Below, piece by piece: positions 38,491 through 52,428 of a stretch of 64,000 bases of DNA. Position 1 is the first letter of the stretch. Each line of letters opens with the position of its first letter. The notes beneath the pieces are model-generated. The model was not told where the DNA came from. It was given only the letters and a program-made list of their open reading frames with translations, and made no database searches. Location of the stretch: positions 1 to 64,000 of the forward strand of contig VWZL01000877.1 of the NCBI GenBank assembly GCA_013396915.1, written 5' to 3'. The stretch comes from Stercorarius parasiticus (taxonomy: Eukaryota > Chordata > Aves > Charadriiformes > Stercorariidae). The position numbers were made by a program, and so were the translations under genes.

Positions 38491-41400
38491 AAAAATCCTT
38501 TCTCCCCCTGAAACACAGAGATGGGAAAATGCTTAAGCTGCCGCACCCGACCAAAGAGAAAGCCCAGCAGTGTAGCTGGACAGACACCCTCCGGCTCCAG
38601 GTCCTGCTGATACATTCTCGCTACTTTGCTCCTTAATGGTAACGCCAGACTGGTCACACAACTATCCCCCAGGACCCCACCTGAAGTACTAAATGGTAAG
38701 GTTTCTTCAAGAGGTACAAAATTTGTAACAACAGGTTACATAGGACGGGAATAGATACTAAAGATGAGAAATGAAGTATACCAGGCAGCAGCACACAAAC
38801 ACATCTACTGCATACTGCCGCAGGCATATGGATTATGAATGCACATGTTATGCATTGAATTGTTGTGTAGTTATTATTTGTTGTCCCACCACCAGCCAAA
38901 GACCTGTTCATATACCACGGCGTACACATATATGTGCTCATACACACATATTGAAAGGGATGGATAACATGTGCAAACATATAGCTTTGCTAATTTAACA
39001 GATGGCATGCTATAAGATAGAATTTGAATTGTAAGAAAGGAAGGACTAAATAGCAGGTAGGTAGGTCAGTTAACTGGATGTATGATAGAGCTCCACAGTT
39101 TTAAATCCTTGCATTTTTGTGCAGGTAATTGAGTGGAGTGGTTATTATATATCGTATAGTTTACTTGTAATGGCCGTTTCAGGTTTTAGCGCAGGACACA
39201 TTTTATATTATTACCGCCACTAATTGTCTGCAGGGCTACCTTGAAAATGAGATAAGGAATCTTAGGGGAATATGCAGGTGTGAATAAATAGTAAATGAAG
39301 AGGTTAGATATTGCTGAAATAAAACAATATTGTGCTGTGTGCTGAATAGATTTAAATAACTAGAAGATCAAAGGATAGTGTTTAAGCATTAACATGACTT
39401 CAGTGATGGCCTAACATATATATCACTGAAACAAACTACAGTTTTGAGGTTTTTAATAGAATTAGCAGATAGTGCTAGCCTTTAAAGTCACTTTAAATAA
39501 AATACACATTATTACACAATATTGTCTATTTACTTTCAGTAGAAATGTACAGAGTTTTGGAAAACCTGCAACTTTAATATAACCATCTAATTTTTTTCAC
39601 ATCAGTGACCCCACATTAAACTCACTCATTTGTCTCATAACTTATTAAATGGCTTGAAAACTAATACTCTATAATGGGCATTCAAAAGAGAAATGTGAAC
39701 TTTAAAAATTATTTATAATTTACAGATGTTTTTAAAATCTATCAATATTTCAAAACTGCTTTGGGAGCACCAATTAAATGCATTAACAGTTAGATTACTG
39801 GGAGAGAAACATACAGGGGCTCCTGACCAACAGAACGGAGACAGCTGGTAGGGAGGTTTCCCCATTTTAAATTTCATAAGCAGAAGAAAGGCAGCTCCTA
39901 GAAACAACAAATAAGGCACTTTAATACCTCGCAGGAAAAACCTGCTTGCTTTTATAAAATGCCTTTAATGCCTACATAAGTAGTTAACATTCCTGTATTG
40001 CTCTCCTAAGGTAACCTAAGCCTCCAGTTCCATTATGTCTTCTTCAGAAGACATATTACTATTACATATGTAGAGAGGAGCATAAATGTTTTCCTTGATT
40101 GTTGCTTAAAGTTCATTTGAACAGACGGAGCCCAATGAATTCCATCTTCTACAGCCAAATTAAAGAAAATGTAAGCAGTTCACATTCTGCTCCACCTTTC
40201 AAATCATACACAACCCCCAATTTGCAACTAGAAGAAAACCGAGCTACCCTCCACTTGTTTGAGGAACTGGTATTTTGTGCCTCTCTAGGCAAAGAGAAAG
40301 AATAAGCAATTTTCCACAGTCCTGTACATATAACTAATGACAGTCACCATCCTCAAAGGTTATTATACTGCTTTACATAATTGGGAATCGCATGTCACAC
40401 AATTAATTTACAGGGGTTGTTTAGTTGTGACTACACAAGCACTAAGCGATTCAAATTAGCTCATTTGTCCACTGCTTAAATGTGACAAACACATTTACAC
40501 TGTGTTTCTTCCGCTGTTAAGTTGCTGTTTCTTTTAGTAGTTGTTTTTGTTTGTTTGTACAGTATGAGTCAGAGACCACCAGGCTTGTTCCATCTGAAGC
40601 CAGGGTCAGAAAAAATCACCCTGAGAATAATTACATTTAGAATCAAGATAATGGGAGAGCAAAAAACCCATTCAAATACTCTACCAAACTTGCACATAAT
40701 AATGATCTCCTAAGAATCTGTATATTAACAACCTCATGCACTAAAAGTAGTGATTCAGTCAATCAGGTCTTTGCTAGAAAATAATCATTATAATTTGTTG
40801 TGCTGATAGCAGTATTTGTACTGCTTATTAAGAACAGCAAATGACTGGGGGATAACAGTTCAGGTTCCTCGCTGGACTCCAATACTTTCCTTTGCATTCT
40901 GCTTTCACTGGGTCGGGCTCTCCGCAGGCAACACCATGAACAGGACCAGAAACCCTCTCCCTCCGGTCTTCTCCCACGCTGCAGCTCCTTTTGAAAGCTG
41001 CTGAAGTGTACAGGACAGTGTACAGTGCTCAGAGACAGCAGCCCCTATAACACAGTTCCAGTCATCAAAGGAACTTTCCCGTGGCACACAGGTATTAAAA
41101 TGAGTTGACTGCTGTTTTCTTTCCCAGGTGACAATATAAGGAGTGTGTCTGAAATCAGAGAAGCATCGTTCTTTCTCTTTCCTTCCCAAAAATGGTCCAG
41201 AGGCTCGGACCCTGAGAGCTGAAGGAGACCATGCTTCACTGCTGCCTTCCCAGTCCCCATTCCCACACAGTCCCAAGACCCCACGAGGAGAAGGGCAGAC
41301 TATCGAAACCTCCCTGGCTAGAAGCTCAGACAAAAGATGGAGACCAAGCTGGATTTGCAGCCAGAAGCCCGTGAGATGCCAAGCACCACCATGGGTCCTT

Positions 41401-41944
41401 ATTTGAATATCGCCCTTCTTTCAGTTAATGCAGAGTTTAATCATGAAGGTCTGCAGGGATTGCTGCGGGTGTACCTCACACTCGGCCGCCTTCCCTCTTT
41501 TTTTTTAGTCACGTATGCCTGTCCCTCCCACCTGTGCCTACATTTCAACCACCCCAATTCATTGCTTCATTGCCTCTAGACCAGAACAGCGACAGCAAGA
41601 CACACTTTGGAGGGGGCTAAACTAGGACAAAGAAAAGAAGGAAGGGAATGTGTGGAGACGAAAAAGAAAGGAATATAATGTGGGGAGAAAGAAAGGAGTA
41701 AATAATTGCATCTGAAAAAAAAGCAGGCAGAGATATCACAAAACCTTTTATAAGCAATGGAAAGTAAAAGGAAATGAAGATTAAGCAAAAGCAATGCAGG
41801 CAGTTAACGCTTTCAAAAACATATCAGTGTTATTTTACAATGTGCTAGAATTAAATACAGTAAATAAACACAGAACTGCTTATTTCTTAGAATGACAGAG
41901 ATGTGGTGGCGGTGTTATTTACACAGGTGAAATCTCCTGGACCT

Positions 41945-41995
41945 AGATCTGCAAAGGGACTTAGGTGTCTCCAGGAGCCTAAGATGCAAAGAAAG
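41945..41995. repeat. Small inverted repeat, possible old amniote repeat
   Basis: GATCTGCAAAGGGACTTAGG is followed by TGTCTCCAGGAGCCTAAG. CTTAGG and CCTAAG can pair as a hairpin, and the order resembles a common amniote repeat with a 'cttaggcgcctaa' core. The homology is short. Confidence 0.3.
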
Positions 41996-43610
41996 CAGGA
42001 TTCATGGGGCCCTGGGGGGGACCTGGAAAAGGTCTGCAACCTCGCAGCTTGGTCTCTCAGCTGGGACAGGGGAGTACTGGGCTCTTTATACATTAAAGAG
42101 GCACTGGATAAAAACAAAAATAAACCTAAGCACGAGTTCCAGACTGCAAGAACCCCTGGACTAAATGAGTGTCCTTCCCAGTAGCTTAACAGTTTCTTCT
42201 CAAATGTGCTCCTATCAGCCCTATGAATAGGATACTCTTTGCTCCAGCAAACCCAGCTTCCACGGGAAGAGATCTCTGCACAACCAAAGACCCTCTGCTC
42301 AGAGGCTGGAAACGTGGCTTTGAATCCTCTCAGGATACTGAGGGAACTGAATCAAGGCCTCATGCCATTTAATACTCTACCTACCTGGCTCCTCTCTAGG
42401 GAAGGCAGAACACAGCACTGAAAGTGCTCACTGTGTCCCGGGCTTAGCGTGATGCTCTCCGTGCAGCAGGCTGATCTAAGGCGATGGGTACCCAGATGCT
42501 CACACTAGGGTGGTTTCATAGACTGCCAAACCACAGACACCTGAGAAACTTCACGAAAAAAAAGCGGTGCCTACCAAACTGGGGTGAACCCAGAGAGGTA
42601 TGTTTTGGACAACCATTTCTATTTAGCTTCTTATAGTCCCCCTACATCCCATTTTAGGCTCCCTTTTTTCAGATCTGGCTGTTAGTGCAGATGTTCTGCA
42701 CAGCTGTTAAATGTGATGTCCCCGAGCAAAGGTAACCTTGGTTTTTAAACTAAGTCAGTGCTCAGAATGGCAGACAAATGCTTACAGCCACGCTAGTGCA
42801 GCACACTCTCACCGAGGGCAGTGTGTCTCGGGAACCTTCTCATTGTAGTCAAAATGCCACGCAAGACAATATAGTCCTTCTTTCCCTGACCCTCATTTTC
42901 CCCAGGTTACTCGAATGGGAACACATGTGGATGAATCTGCGATGGGACAGGCACGGGTTGGTAGGTGTGTGTGGCTTCCACTAACCTACAAGTGGTCTAG
43001 CCCGTAAGCTGGACTTCATAAATTTCCCAGTTCAGAATGGTGAAAAGACCAAATCCTGCTACGAAACTGTCACATGTAAACTGTCACACCTACCATCTTC
43101 CTATCTTGCAGAACATCAGTCCCTCTATGTCAAATTTTGCAAGGTAAGAGTTGCATTTAAAAGACGTGCTTCATTCAGTCCTTTCATGTTAATACATGTT
43201 TATTTGCGTGATTTAATTATAAAAAAGATGGGGAAAATCTTTGCAAAAGGCAGCATTTTCCTTCTCTTCTGTATAATTTCCTTTCACCAAAGCCTGCTGA
43301 AACTCATGATTAACTGTCTGAAATAGAGGCCTCTCCAGAAATAAAGAGATCTCTGCTTTTTAAAGCCTATATCTAAAACAACCCTTTGTACCTTCCTCAG
43401 TGTAGAATGGAAGCCTGGTGTGAAATACAGTAAATTAAGCCTTCTGCTGTCAGAGCTGGAAATAAGAGTAGAGCAGAATAGCGGCTGGATTTGAAATGAT
43501 TTTTTTTTTTTATTGGCTTCATTTACATCCTGTCTAAGGTCTTCTGAGCAGCTCAAGGTGTCTTATCTCTGGCTACCAGGGGGTATTTTGCAGTCAAAGC
43601 AGTTAACGTA

Positions 43611-43634
43611 CTTTCTCTCTCTCTCTCTTTTTTA
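43611..43634 (+). repeat. (CT)n microsatellite
   Basis: An uninterrupted TCTCTCTCTCTCTC-type run grades into T6. This is a simple sequence repeat. Confidence 0.9.
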
Positions 43635-46600
43635 AGGCCATCTTATCTTATCAGACAGATCTCTTCAGGCTGAGGAGAACCCATACTTATCAGTAGCTGT
43701 ACACTGTATTGACAGCTCAGTGCTGCTAGGGACAAATGAAAGCTTAGGGTAGAAAAAGATCAGTTAACCTGTTCCACTCTCACTTTAGACTAATCTTTGG
43801 TTTCTCTATACTTCAGGAAACATTGTACGTCTTTTCTCTGTTTACTTGGACAACAGAGGCACACAATCACATCATCAGTTGCTAAATCTGGTGCACAGGT
43901 ACAGCCACTGCAATAATCCCCAGGGTAGCCTGCCGCTGCTTGACTCTTAAGCGCAAGCAGTGCTCTGCTGACCTCCAGCAACTCCTCCTCCAGGTGACCT
44001 CCGGGGTGGTGGACTGTCCTGGGAGCATCTGAGAGTTGCTAGGATCGCACAGCAATGCAAAACTGAGGGCCGCACAGACTCACAATTTGTGCCTTCCCCC
44101 GGTGCAAGGAGAAGCGCGCACGGAGGGCCAGAAAAGGAAAGTAATCCCGCATACAGTCTGAATGGAAGCAATGAGACTGAAGGTGAGCCTAAAGACCATC
44201 CTCAAGCCTGTTCTTGAATCAGAAGATAAGGTGAAGAAATAGTTTATGTAGACCTGTCCTCCATATCCTACCAGGGTAAACTTTACAGTGTGGCATGACT
44301 AGTAACTAAGAGCAGTCAGCCTTCCTAACTCGTATCTCCAGGAAATACCCAAGCCAGCTTTCACGCTTACCACCAAAAAAAAGATACAAATGGCAAGATT
44401 CCTCTTGTCCTTTGCCTCATGTCACGAGCAAGTGAACCAGGTCTAAGAAGTTACAGCTGCTGCTACTGAAAAATCATTCACCGTAATTTCAGGTGAAAAA
44501 GCATGTAATTGAACACTAAGCCTTGTGTTGGTCCTGCTTTCTACTTTTTTATGTTGATTTTTTCTCTCCTTTCTGTGCCCAAACACTTCATGAGCACTTT
44601 TATATTAGTGATAACCCTAGACTTTCCCTGCAGAGCAGGTTCGCTATTAATTGTCCATTATCTTGGTGTGTCAGCACAAAGGAGAGGGGAAGAAATTCTC
44701 ATCCAAATGGTTTCACCTCCCTCTCTTGAGAGTGATGCCCTTGTCAGGGCATTAAAGACATGAAAACCTGCCACTTATCAGAATTGTGTTTGAATCGAAC
44801 TACTGTCCTTGAAAACAGTAGACACCAGATACCATCAAAATAAGCCACATTGGCAGATCCCGTTCCACTGTGACTCAGGCAACCTTTATAAAGCCTCTAT
44901 ACACACTTGTGATTGCATATGATCAGTAACATCATAGCCATGGCTTAAAATGAGAAAGGCATGTTCTTTTTCATTTTATAAAACAATAAGCATATTATAA
45001 ATAGCAATTGCCAGAATGAAGAAAAGTTGGCCAGCATCTATATTAAGTCTCTAGATACCATATTAAAATGTGGAATAGTAGTATGTGCAGATTTTTTGAA
45101 AAGAGATGGGAGTAGAAGGAAGAAGATACAGATGACATTTTTTTATGAAACAGTTTGGAAGATTTCAACAGTTTAAATAAGCCTGAGGACACACTTGAAT
45201 GTAAACTCATTGCTGAACCAAATCGTAAAATTTTTTAATTACTTCACACCACCAATTCTTAACAAAACATAATTCAAGCCTATTAAAATGCTGAATTTGC
45301 TTGCTAAAATGAAACAATATTTCAAAGAGGTCTTTAGTAATTCTATGAACCTGTTCAGAAACAAAACAAAAAAAAGAGCTTAAGTTACATCTACAGCAGC
45401 AAAGCTCTATCTGTCTTTTTTGGACAATCAATGACAGACCTCGCTTTTCACAATTTGAAGTCACAAAGAGGAGCAAAAAAAAAGAAAAAGAAGTTACGCT
45501 TTGCTTTTAACAAGTAAACAAGTGTACAAATTAATTCAGAGAGCTGTAATTTTGAAAATTTTCTATGTTTAATGTGCACTGCAGTTAAACTACTTTTTCT
45601 GTACAAATTAATTTACTGCATCAGTGATCGATGTTTATGTTTAGGCAATTTTATTTCTCAGTATGGTAAAATTAGACCTAATAGTTGCAACCTGTTATGT
45701 CCAATCTGTCACTGAAATTCAAATTGCCTTTTTCCTATTATTCAAGGAGCAATTTGGAGGAATTAAAGCCATCTAAAACCAGAAGACAAACAATTCTCTG
45801 TAAGGACTCAATAGCCTGTGTCACCAACCTGCTCTAGAAAGTGGTGGCCCTTCCTCGGCAGAACCACTGCTACCTTTGCTCAGTTTCTGAACATTTCCAG
45901 CCCAGAGCACCACAAAAGGCACAAGTGTCTGAAGACAGCAGAGCATTGTGGCACTCCTTGAAGGGAATGTAAAGGCAGTATACGTTTTGTGGGAGTGGAA
46001 GTATCGTTAACAGCTAACAGAAAGACCCTTCTCTGTATTCTATAATGGTTGATGTTCACAAGTTTTCAATTAGCCATCCATGTATCTACAAAAAATAGAT
46101 TTTGTTCTTCATCTGGGACAAGTTAGTTATTGTCGTCTTGTTCTTGTCAGTGGAGCACTCAGCTGCCACCGACAATTATTATTTATTACTTCCAGTACTG
46201 AAACATACTGGTCGAACTTTGTTTACTACCCTGTGCCTGATTTCTCCTCACTTCAGTGGGATGGCTGTGCTATACACACCAGGTTATTCCCTCAAATCAC
46301 TCGAGGCTCCTTGAGGCCTCAAAGACCCTTGCCCCATCTTCCAATGTATCTTACATTTAAATGTCTGTATGGTCTTTCACTCTTAAAAACCTAACTATAA
46401 TCCTCCTCACAATTAAGAAAGAAATACTCCCTCTCCTCCCCCCTCCCCTACTTCTACCTTTATTTTTCTCTGTGTGTTTGTGTGTGGGAAGGAGAGATTA
46501 GTTTTTCTCACACACGGAGAATGAATACTTTGCTTCCAAATACCAGCCTGCATGCAAGTTTTTGGTCTTGTTGAAAAGGATGAAACAGAAAGAGCAAGAT

Positions 46601-46689
46601 GAGAGATAATGTTGGTTTTGAGGAGATTTTGCATCTTTTCCAGTCATTTTGTTTTACGCTCTATCTTTTATCACTTTTAAAATTCCAAG

Positions 46690-46810
46690 TAGGCTCATTT
46701 CTTTGCAGGATTGCTCAGTTCATCAAGCTGATTAATAATTTTGCTACAAGGCTGTACTGATTAATGTGGATTAGTCAAGTGATTAATAATTTTACTGTTT
46801 TGCAGGACCA
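46690..46810. promoter_or_regulatory. Structured homeodomain-type (ATTA) site cluster
   Basis: TGATTAATAATTTT occurs twice exactly (46729-46742 and 46780-46793), 51 bp apart, with a third TGATTAAT at 46758 and GGATTAG between. The whole cluster is bracketed by TTTGCAGGA at 46702 and again at 46799. TAAT/ATTA cores are typical homeodomain binding sites, so an enhancer is a reasonable inference. An alternative is a decayed tandem duplication with no function. Confidence 0.4.
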
Positions 46811-47869
46811 AGCTGCCCTAAACGTCTTGGGTTTTGATAGTATTTTACAACTGGAACTTCCTTAGATGGATGATATGGAACTTCCTGGATTCCCAGTGCT
46901 CAGCAAAGTGGCATGACCTTACCCCTGGGTTCACTCCTCTGTTTTAGTGCCCATAAACCATCCTCAGATGACAATATTTGACCTAGGACCCTTGGGTTTT
47001 GTACAGCACTTGGCTCCTACTTCCTCTTCCTCCTAGTTGATTGTTTCATTCCCCTGGTTGATGTTATCAGACTTATCTCAATGTGAGGTAAAGCACGTCT
47101 TTTGCTGATTCCTATGCGGTGTCTAGAACAAAGACCTGAACTTCTGTTGATCCCTTGGCAGCCAGCATAACGCAAATAACAACATCATCTACACGGGTTC
47201 GGGTATGTATGTAATAGTTAAATCATTTGATGCAGGATGGGAAACAGACACTTTATTTCTAGTATTTGATGGTAGAAGGACGGTCCATTGTATTCTACGA
47301 TTACATTTACACGCTTCCTCCTGAAGTGGCCAACAAACCAAATCACTATTTATCATCTATTGTACAAGATTTCCTGACTCTGCTTGTGTTTAGACTTCTG
47401 TTTTGCTGATACTGGACTTCATGGTATCGTCAGTCTCCAGAGGAGCATATAAAAGCACGATCTATTTCTAAGACTGAATAGCGTGCTCTGTGTTAGGTAA
47501 TGCATTGGCCGGTAGGCTGCACTTTCTTGCTAATTACAGTGGAAGTTTTCTCTTAAAGAAAACATGGCACTGCAAACGGCGTGGAATCAGCTTTCTTTCT
47601 AATTGGAGCTTGCTTTCTAATTCTCTCAGTACTAAGTTTCCCCACAAACACACTCTTCTATATTTGGATATGGGATTTAACCCTCTTAGACAAAATAAGA
47701 CTCGACTCAATTATATATTTATTTGATCTTTTCTAAAGCACCAATTGCAAGCCAAATAGCATAAAGAGCCAAATGCAAAACAGTAAAAGTAGAAAGCAAA
47801 ATCTAATAGCATGTTACAATATGCTATACACACAGAATTCAAAAGGGACCTGTCAGCCCCAAAAGATTC

Positions 47870-48330
47870 AATTCCTGACTAGTTAGAGGAAAGAGAAAAA
47901 CAAAAGGGTAGCAGATGCAAAAACAAAGGTAGGGAGCCCATAAAACAGTCATGGATAGGCCAACTGAAATAAACAGGGCTTGCAGCTTGCCTTAAAGGCA
48001 GCCAGCAAGGGGCTCTGGCAGGGAGTTCCACAACGGAGGACAAGAAAGACTTGCCTTCGGCCTGCGCCTGCCTCAGCCCGGGGAGAGAAAGCCGACTATG
48101 TCCAACTGTGAGCAACTGCCAGACAGGGACATGGAGCGCAAGGCTGCTGCCCAAGAACCGGGGGATTAAAATTTGAACAGCTACATGGACGGGGCTATAT
48201 TTTTTAATATTATCAGCTTTCCACCCCAAAGAGGCTCCGGATCAATTTAAAGGGAAACAATTAGGAGCACATTACAGTAGCCTAGCCCAGATGACTGCAG
48301 TGTGGTCTCTGTCCAAGATAAATAAGCAAA
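47870..48330. repeat. Possible ancient LINE (L2/CR1-L3-like) remnant
   Basis: Phrases such as GGCAGGGAGTTCCACAACGG, GGCTCCGGATCAATTTAAAG and ACATTACAGTAGCCTAGCCC, with a following GATGACTGCAGTGTGGTC, resemble old amniote LINE-derived sequence ('...ttccaaa...', '...gcagtaatccagcctggaggtgac...'). The region is GC-richer than its flanks. The match is from memory and not decisive. Confidence 0.35.
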
Positions 48331-50194
48331 CTGTTCAAATAAGCTGGAAATTCATCACAGGGATGTAGAACTAGGGCCCTTCTTGCTGGGGAAAGAACAT
48401 TACGATGTTGGTCAATAATACTCCTGACTTGTATCCTGTACTAGCCTGAAAATGTGTCTCTCCACATCCCAGAACACTTCCTGCTTCTTTATTTCATGCC
48501 CATTAAGAAGGCAGCCTCTCAAGGCATATCCTCTAAATGCTTCCCCATGTTTTCCTCAATCTCGTATGCGTTGTGCTACAACCAGCTTCGCTCCTCTAAA
48601 ACATGTCTACTGGAGACATATGTTACATGCCTGCAAATATACTGCAGACCACCTTTAAGAAAGCACAGTTCATAGCAGACCAAAAGAAAATATCATATAT
48701 TGTAATGTCTCCAGTCAGTTAGTGGAACTGCAACCTCTAACTCCTCTGGAATCTCACATCGCACATAAAGACAGAGAAAAAAAAGGAGATCTAATGGAAG
48801 ACTCCCTTGTGTAAAAAAGCAAATACTCATCCTGGAATAAGGTATTACCCATTTGGTCCAACCATTTAATTGCTCTAGGCCAGATGCCGGTTTTGGGTGA
48901 CCTTCTTGGGTCAGGCTCCAGAGTCATGGGACAGGAGCCCTTACCTCCAACATGGACACAGTGGCAGCTTGAGGAGCGAGGAGCTGGGGAGTGAAGGGTG
49001 CACTAGGAGCATCCTGACCATCAGGAGGAGCCAGTAACAGCTGTTCCTACCGAGCTACAGTCACAACACAGGGTCACTTCAAAAAAATTGGTAATCCAGG
49101 CAGAATCATGCTGTGGACTGGATCTGGCTGGCAGGACATTTTTTGGACCACTCTGTATCAACTCCAAAGCAAAAGCTCTTCTCTGGCTTTTTACCACGGC
49201 AGAAAAAAAAGCCTGTTTTATGGCTTTTTGTCTCACGGGCATAAACCCAAACAAAACAATCTGAAATGCAATCAAGACAATTAGGTTTTTTATTCCTTCT
49301 GATCCTAACATGGCTGCAAAGGAGACCGATAACTTTCCGGTCTGATCTTCATCTTCTGGCAAAAAGAAGTATGAACAACATCAGAGCAAACAATTGCTGA
49401 CTTTGTACCAATGCGCAGGCAGCCTATACTAACCAGGCAGCCTGTAACAGGAAACATTTCCAGGAATTTTACATGTGTTTTTATTACGGCAGGATCTGTT
49501 TTCTCAGTTTTATTCAGTTGTGAGCTTGGATTTTAGAATGCAGTGGTACAATACTGTGTCTGCTACTTAGAGAGTGGGATGGCTGAAGAAAGGCTGCACT
49601 CTCCCTGAATTGTCTACATAAATACTTGGCTTTTGTTCCTTGGCTCTGATGTCTGCTACTTTAGCCCAGGCTTACCATCCCCACATTGCACCACTTTATT
49701 TCCACAAAAACTTCCAGATCTCTGTTGCTATTTGACCCAAAATTACTGCCTCTGAAATATTTTAATTTGCCGACTTTCTTGACAAGCTAAAAACTGTGTT
49801 CCCCTGAAGAGGCAGTTTGAACCACCTCAGATTATCTTATGTGAGGTAAAAAGAATCTGTGACCCTGACTTAGCTTTATCACAAGCTCCTACTCGTATTC
49901 TGTAAAGAATTTAACCCTAAGCCATCATTTTCATAAGCTCAACTACGTTCCTCCCCACATATTTAATTGCAAAAAAGCTAATATTCTGTGTGTGGCAGGC
50001 ATGATGTACTGGGGATGTACTGAATACATGGGGGAAACTTCTAGCAAGTCATTTACGTCAATGAAATACTAGCAGACACATCCAACAGATACAGAGGAGG
50101 ACTAGCAGAAAAAGAATTGGCCAACCTTTTGAACGCTAGGCTGTTTCATTTGACTTATGTTACCAAAATACTGTAATATACTAAAATCTACAGT

Positions 50195-50290
50195 CTCAGA
50201 ATAAAATCCTGGCCCCGCTGAAGCCAGTGGAATTTTGCTATTAAGTTTAATGGGACCAGTATTTTAGCTTTGGTCTGGATCTGGTTAGAT
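50195..50290. repeat. Near-palindromic ancient repeat remnant
   Basis: AAAATCCTGGCCCCGCTGAA, GCCAGTGGAATTTTGCTATT and AAGTTTAATGGGACCAGTAT form two diverged arms of an inverted repeat. The pattern matches a widely seen amniote element (a 'cctggccccattgaagtcaatgggag...caatggggccagg' core). Family assignment is uncertain. Confidence 0.45.
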
Positions 50291-52405
50291 GTAGGGTTTA
50301 AGAAAATCAAACTTATTGCCTGGGAGTCCAGTGGTAATATTCAAAACGAATGAGCTATATTACTTGAGTTCATGAGGAAAATACAAAATGAAAATTATGG
50401 TAACTTTTCAAGGTTTATTAACTCAAGTCCTATAGCCTCGGGGGGCTATCTCCATCTGCCCTATTTATATACTACCATGACAGTTCCTGCTCTTTGATAA
50501 GTTGTTAAAAAAGTCGTTGTATCATAGGAATTTTTTTAACTTCCCACAGATAAGTATTTTCAGCAAAAGCACACTGTGATTTTATTTAATACTAATTAAC
50601 TATGAAAGGGGTTTTTTTAACCAGATGTGAATACCTAAACACTAACTTGCATATACAAAATGCATTTTGAAGTGACTATTTGGAAAGCTAACATATATAT
50701 GAAAAATAACGTGTATGTGTATTTTACATAACAATAAATAAAGGCACATTCAAAAAGAAAGCTTTCCCTTCCTCCACAAATTTCGTCAAAGACCCTGAGA
50801 TGTAAATTACGTCTTTAACTGATTACAGATAAAAAATAAACAAACCCGTATTTCTAAAGTCACTCTTCCAGAAAAGCCTGCAAGGTTAGCTGAGCCAGAG
50901 CTTGCAGATGCATTCCAAAAGTGAGAACTCCTCACGGGGACCGCTCTGCTCCCGGCTCCATCCCTGATAGCCGCCTGGCTGGAGGCATCTCACAGGGTAC
51001 AACTGTAGAGCTACTGCATTGAAGGAGGTGGTCTCTCAGCTGGCCCAGCATATGATAACGGAAATACAGATGTTAAAACAACATTTTTGATGCCACTAAT
51101 GGGCAAACTGTGTCTCTTCCACAATTCAGCTAAAATAGGCTCTACAGTGGCTCACTATATAGCCGGACGTTGAGTCTCAGTGTGTTCAGGTGTAGTTAGA
51201 GCAACGTCTTAAAGTGCATTTAATGGCCCTGTCGCAGGCCCAAGAAGTACTTGCAGATGGTCCGTAAAGAGCTACTTGATCATATGGCATGGCTCCCTAC
51301 TTCCAGATGTAACTGCCTTGAAGGCTAACCAACATGCATTGTTTTGCTAATCCTACATTTCCTTATTAAGAGTTGCAACAGATATTTATGGAGTCATGAA
51401 AGGGAGATAGATGGCTTGCAAAATGATCAGAATGATTCCCGTGTACTCTTCACTTTATAAACTTAGTGAAGTTCTGCTTTATAGCCAACTTCGGAAAACT
51501 TTCAGATATGTCTCTATGGTTCCTCCCATCTTTTCACGATTGCCCTAGACTTTGACTAAACTCTCAGTGCCAGGAGGATCAAATTGCTTTGGTCAAGTGT
51601 TCAACACTAAATATTGAAAATTTCCTGTACTCCAAATCACTTTGGCAAGAATTAACTTGCCCTTTTCTACTGAAAGAAGTGTTGATCTACTATTTGAGTC
51701 ATATTATCAACATATTTTTTTTTGGAGTGAGACATTCAATTGTTCAGAATTTACCCTTTTATGGATTATTAACAATGCATGTGACATCCTGAAATTAATC
51801 CATTAATGCTTTATTTGCTGGCCCTCCCAATCAATTTCTAACTGGGAACAAATTTGTCTGAAACTCTGCTGACAACAGTTCTATTTTCTCCACCAAATTA
51901 TGTACTTGCATAGTTAAGTGCTCCAGTTCAAAAAAAACAAAACCCCCAAAACTTCACTGGCTTTCAGTAAGGCTCTCACTCATCACACTCACTTGATGTG
52001 TTATGCAGCAGTTTCATTTTTAAGGCTTTACAACGTTTTTGCCCGATTTATTTGTTGGGTGTTTTAAGCCTTCTTAAATTTAAGATGCAAGATTATTCCT
52101 ATGAAAGATGTGTGTCTGACAGGCATTCTACTTCTCTACTGAAGATTTTGCTCTCACATTTTGGAGAAATATGGACTAATTCTTGATGTTACCTTACATC
52201 AGCCTCATATCAGTGTAAATTCATTGACTGCAAATACTTTTGTCAGACATCAGTGTGAGACCAGATTAGGCACACAAAAATGGCTTTTCATTTTATAGAG
52301 CTGTCTGAAAAGCTACCAGTTCTTACAGATGTGTGGTTCTTGCAAAAATGGCTGCTGAACCCTTCAGATTGAAACATTTTATCAATATGTATATTTTTAA
52401 CCACT

Positions 52406-52428
52406 ATAATAATAATTATTATTATTAT
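52406..52428. repeat. (AAT)n/(ATT)n microsatellite
   Basis: ATAATAATAATTATTATTAT is a short inverted trinucleotide run, where AAT units switch to ATT units. Confidence 0.85.

Noticed and set aside
43573..43586. CCAGGGGGTA resembling part of a CTCF site
   Set aside because: It matches only a fragment of the motif and would be expected by chance in 64 kb.
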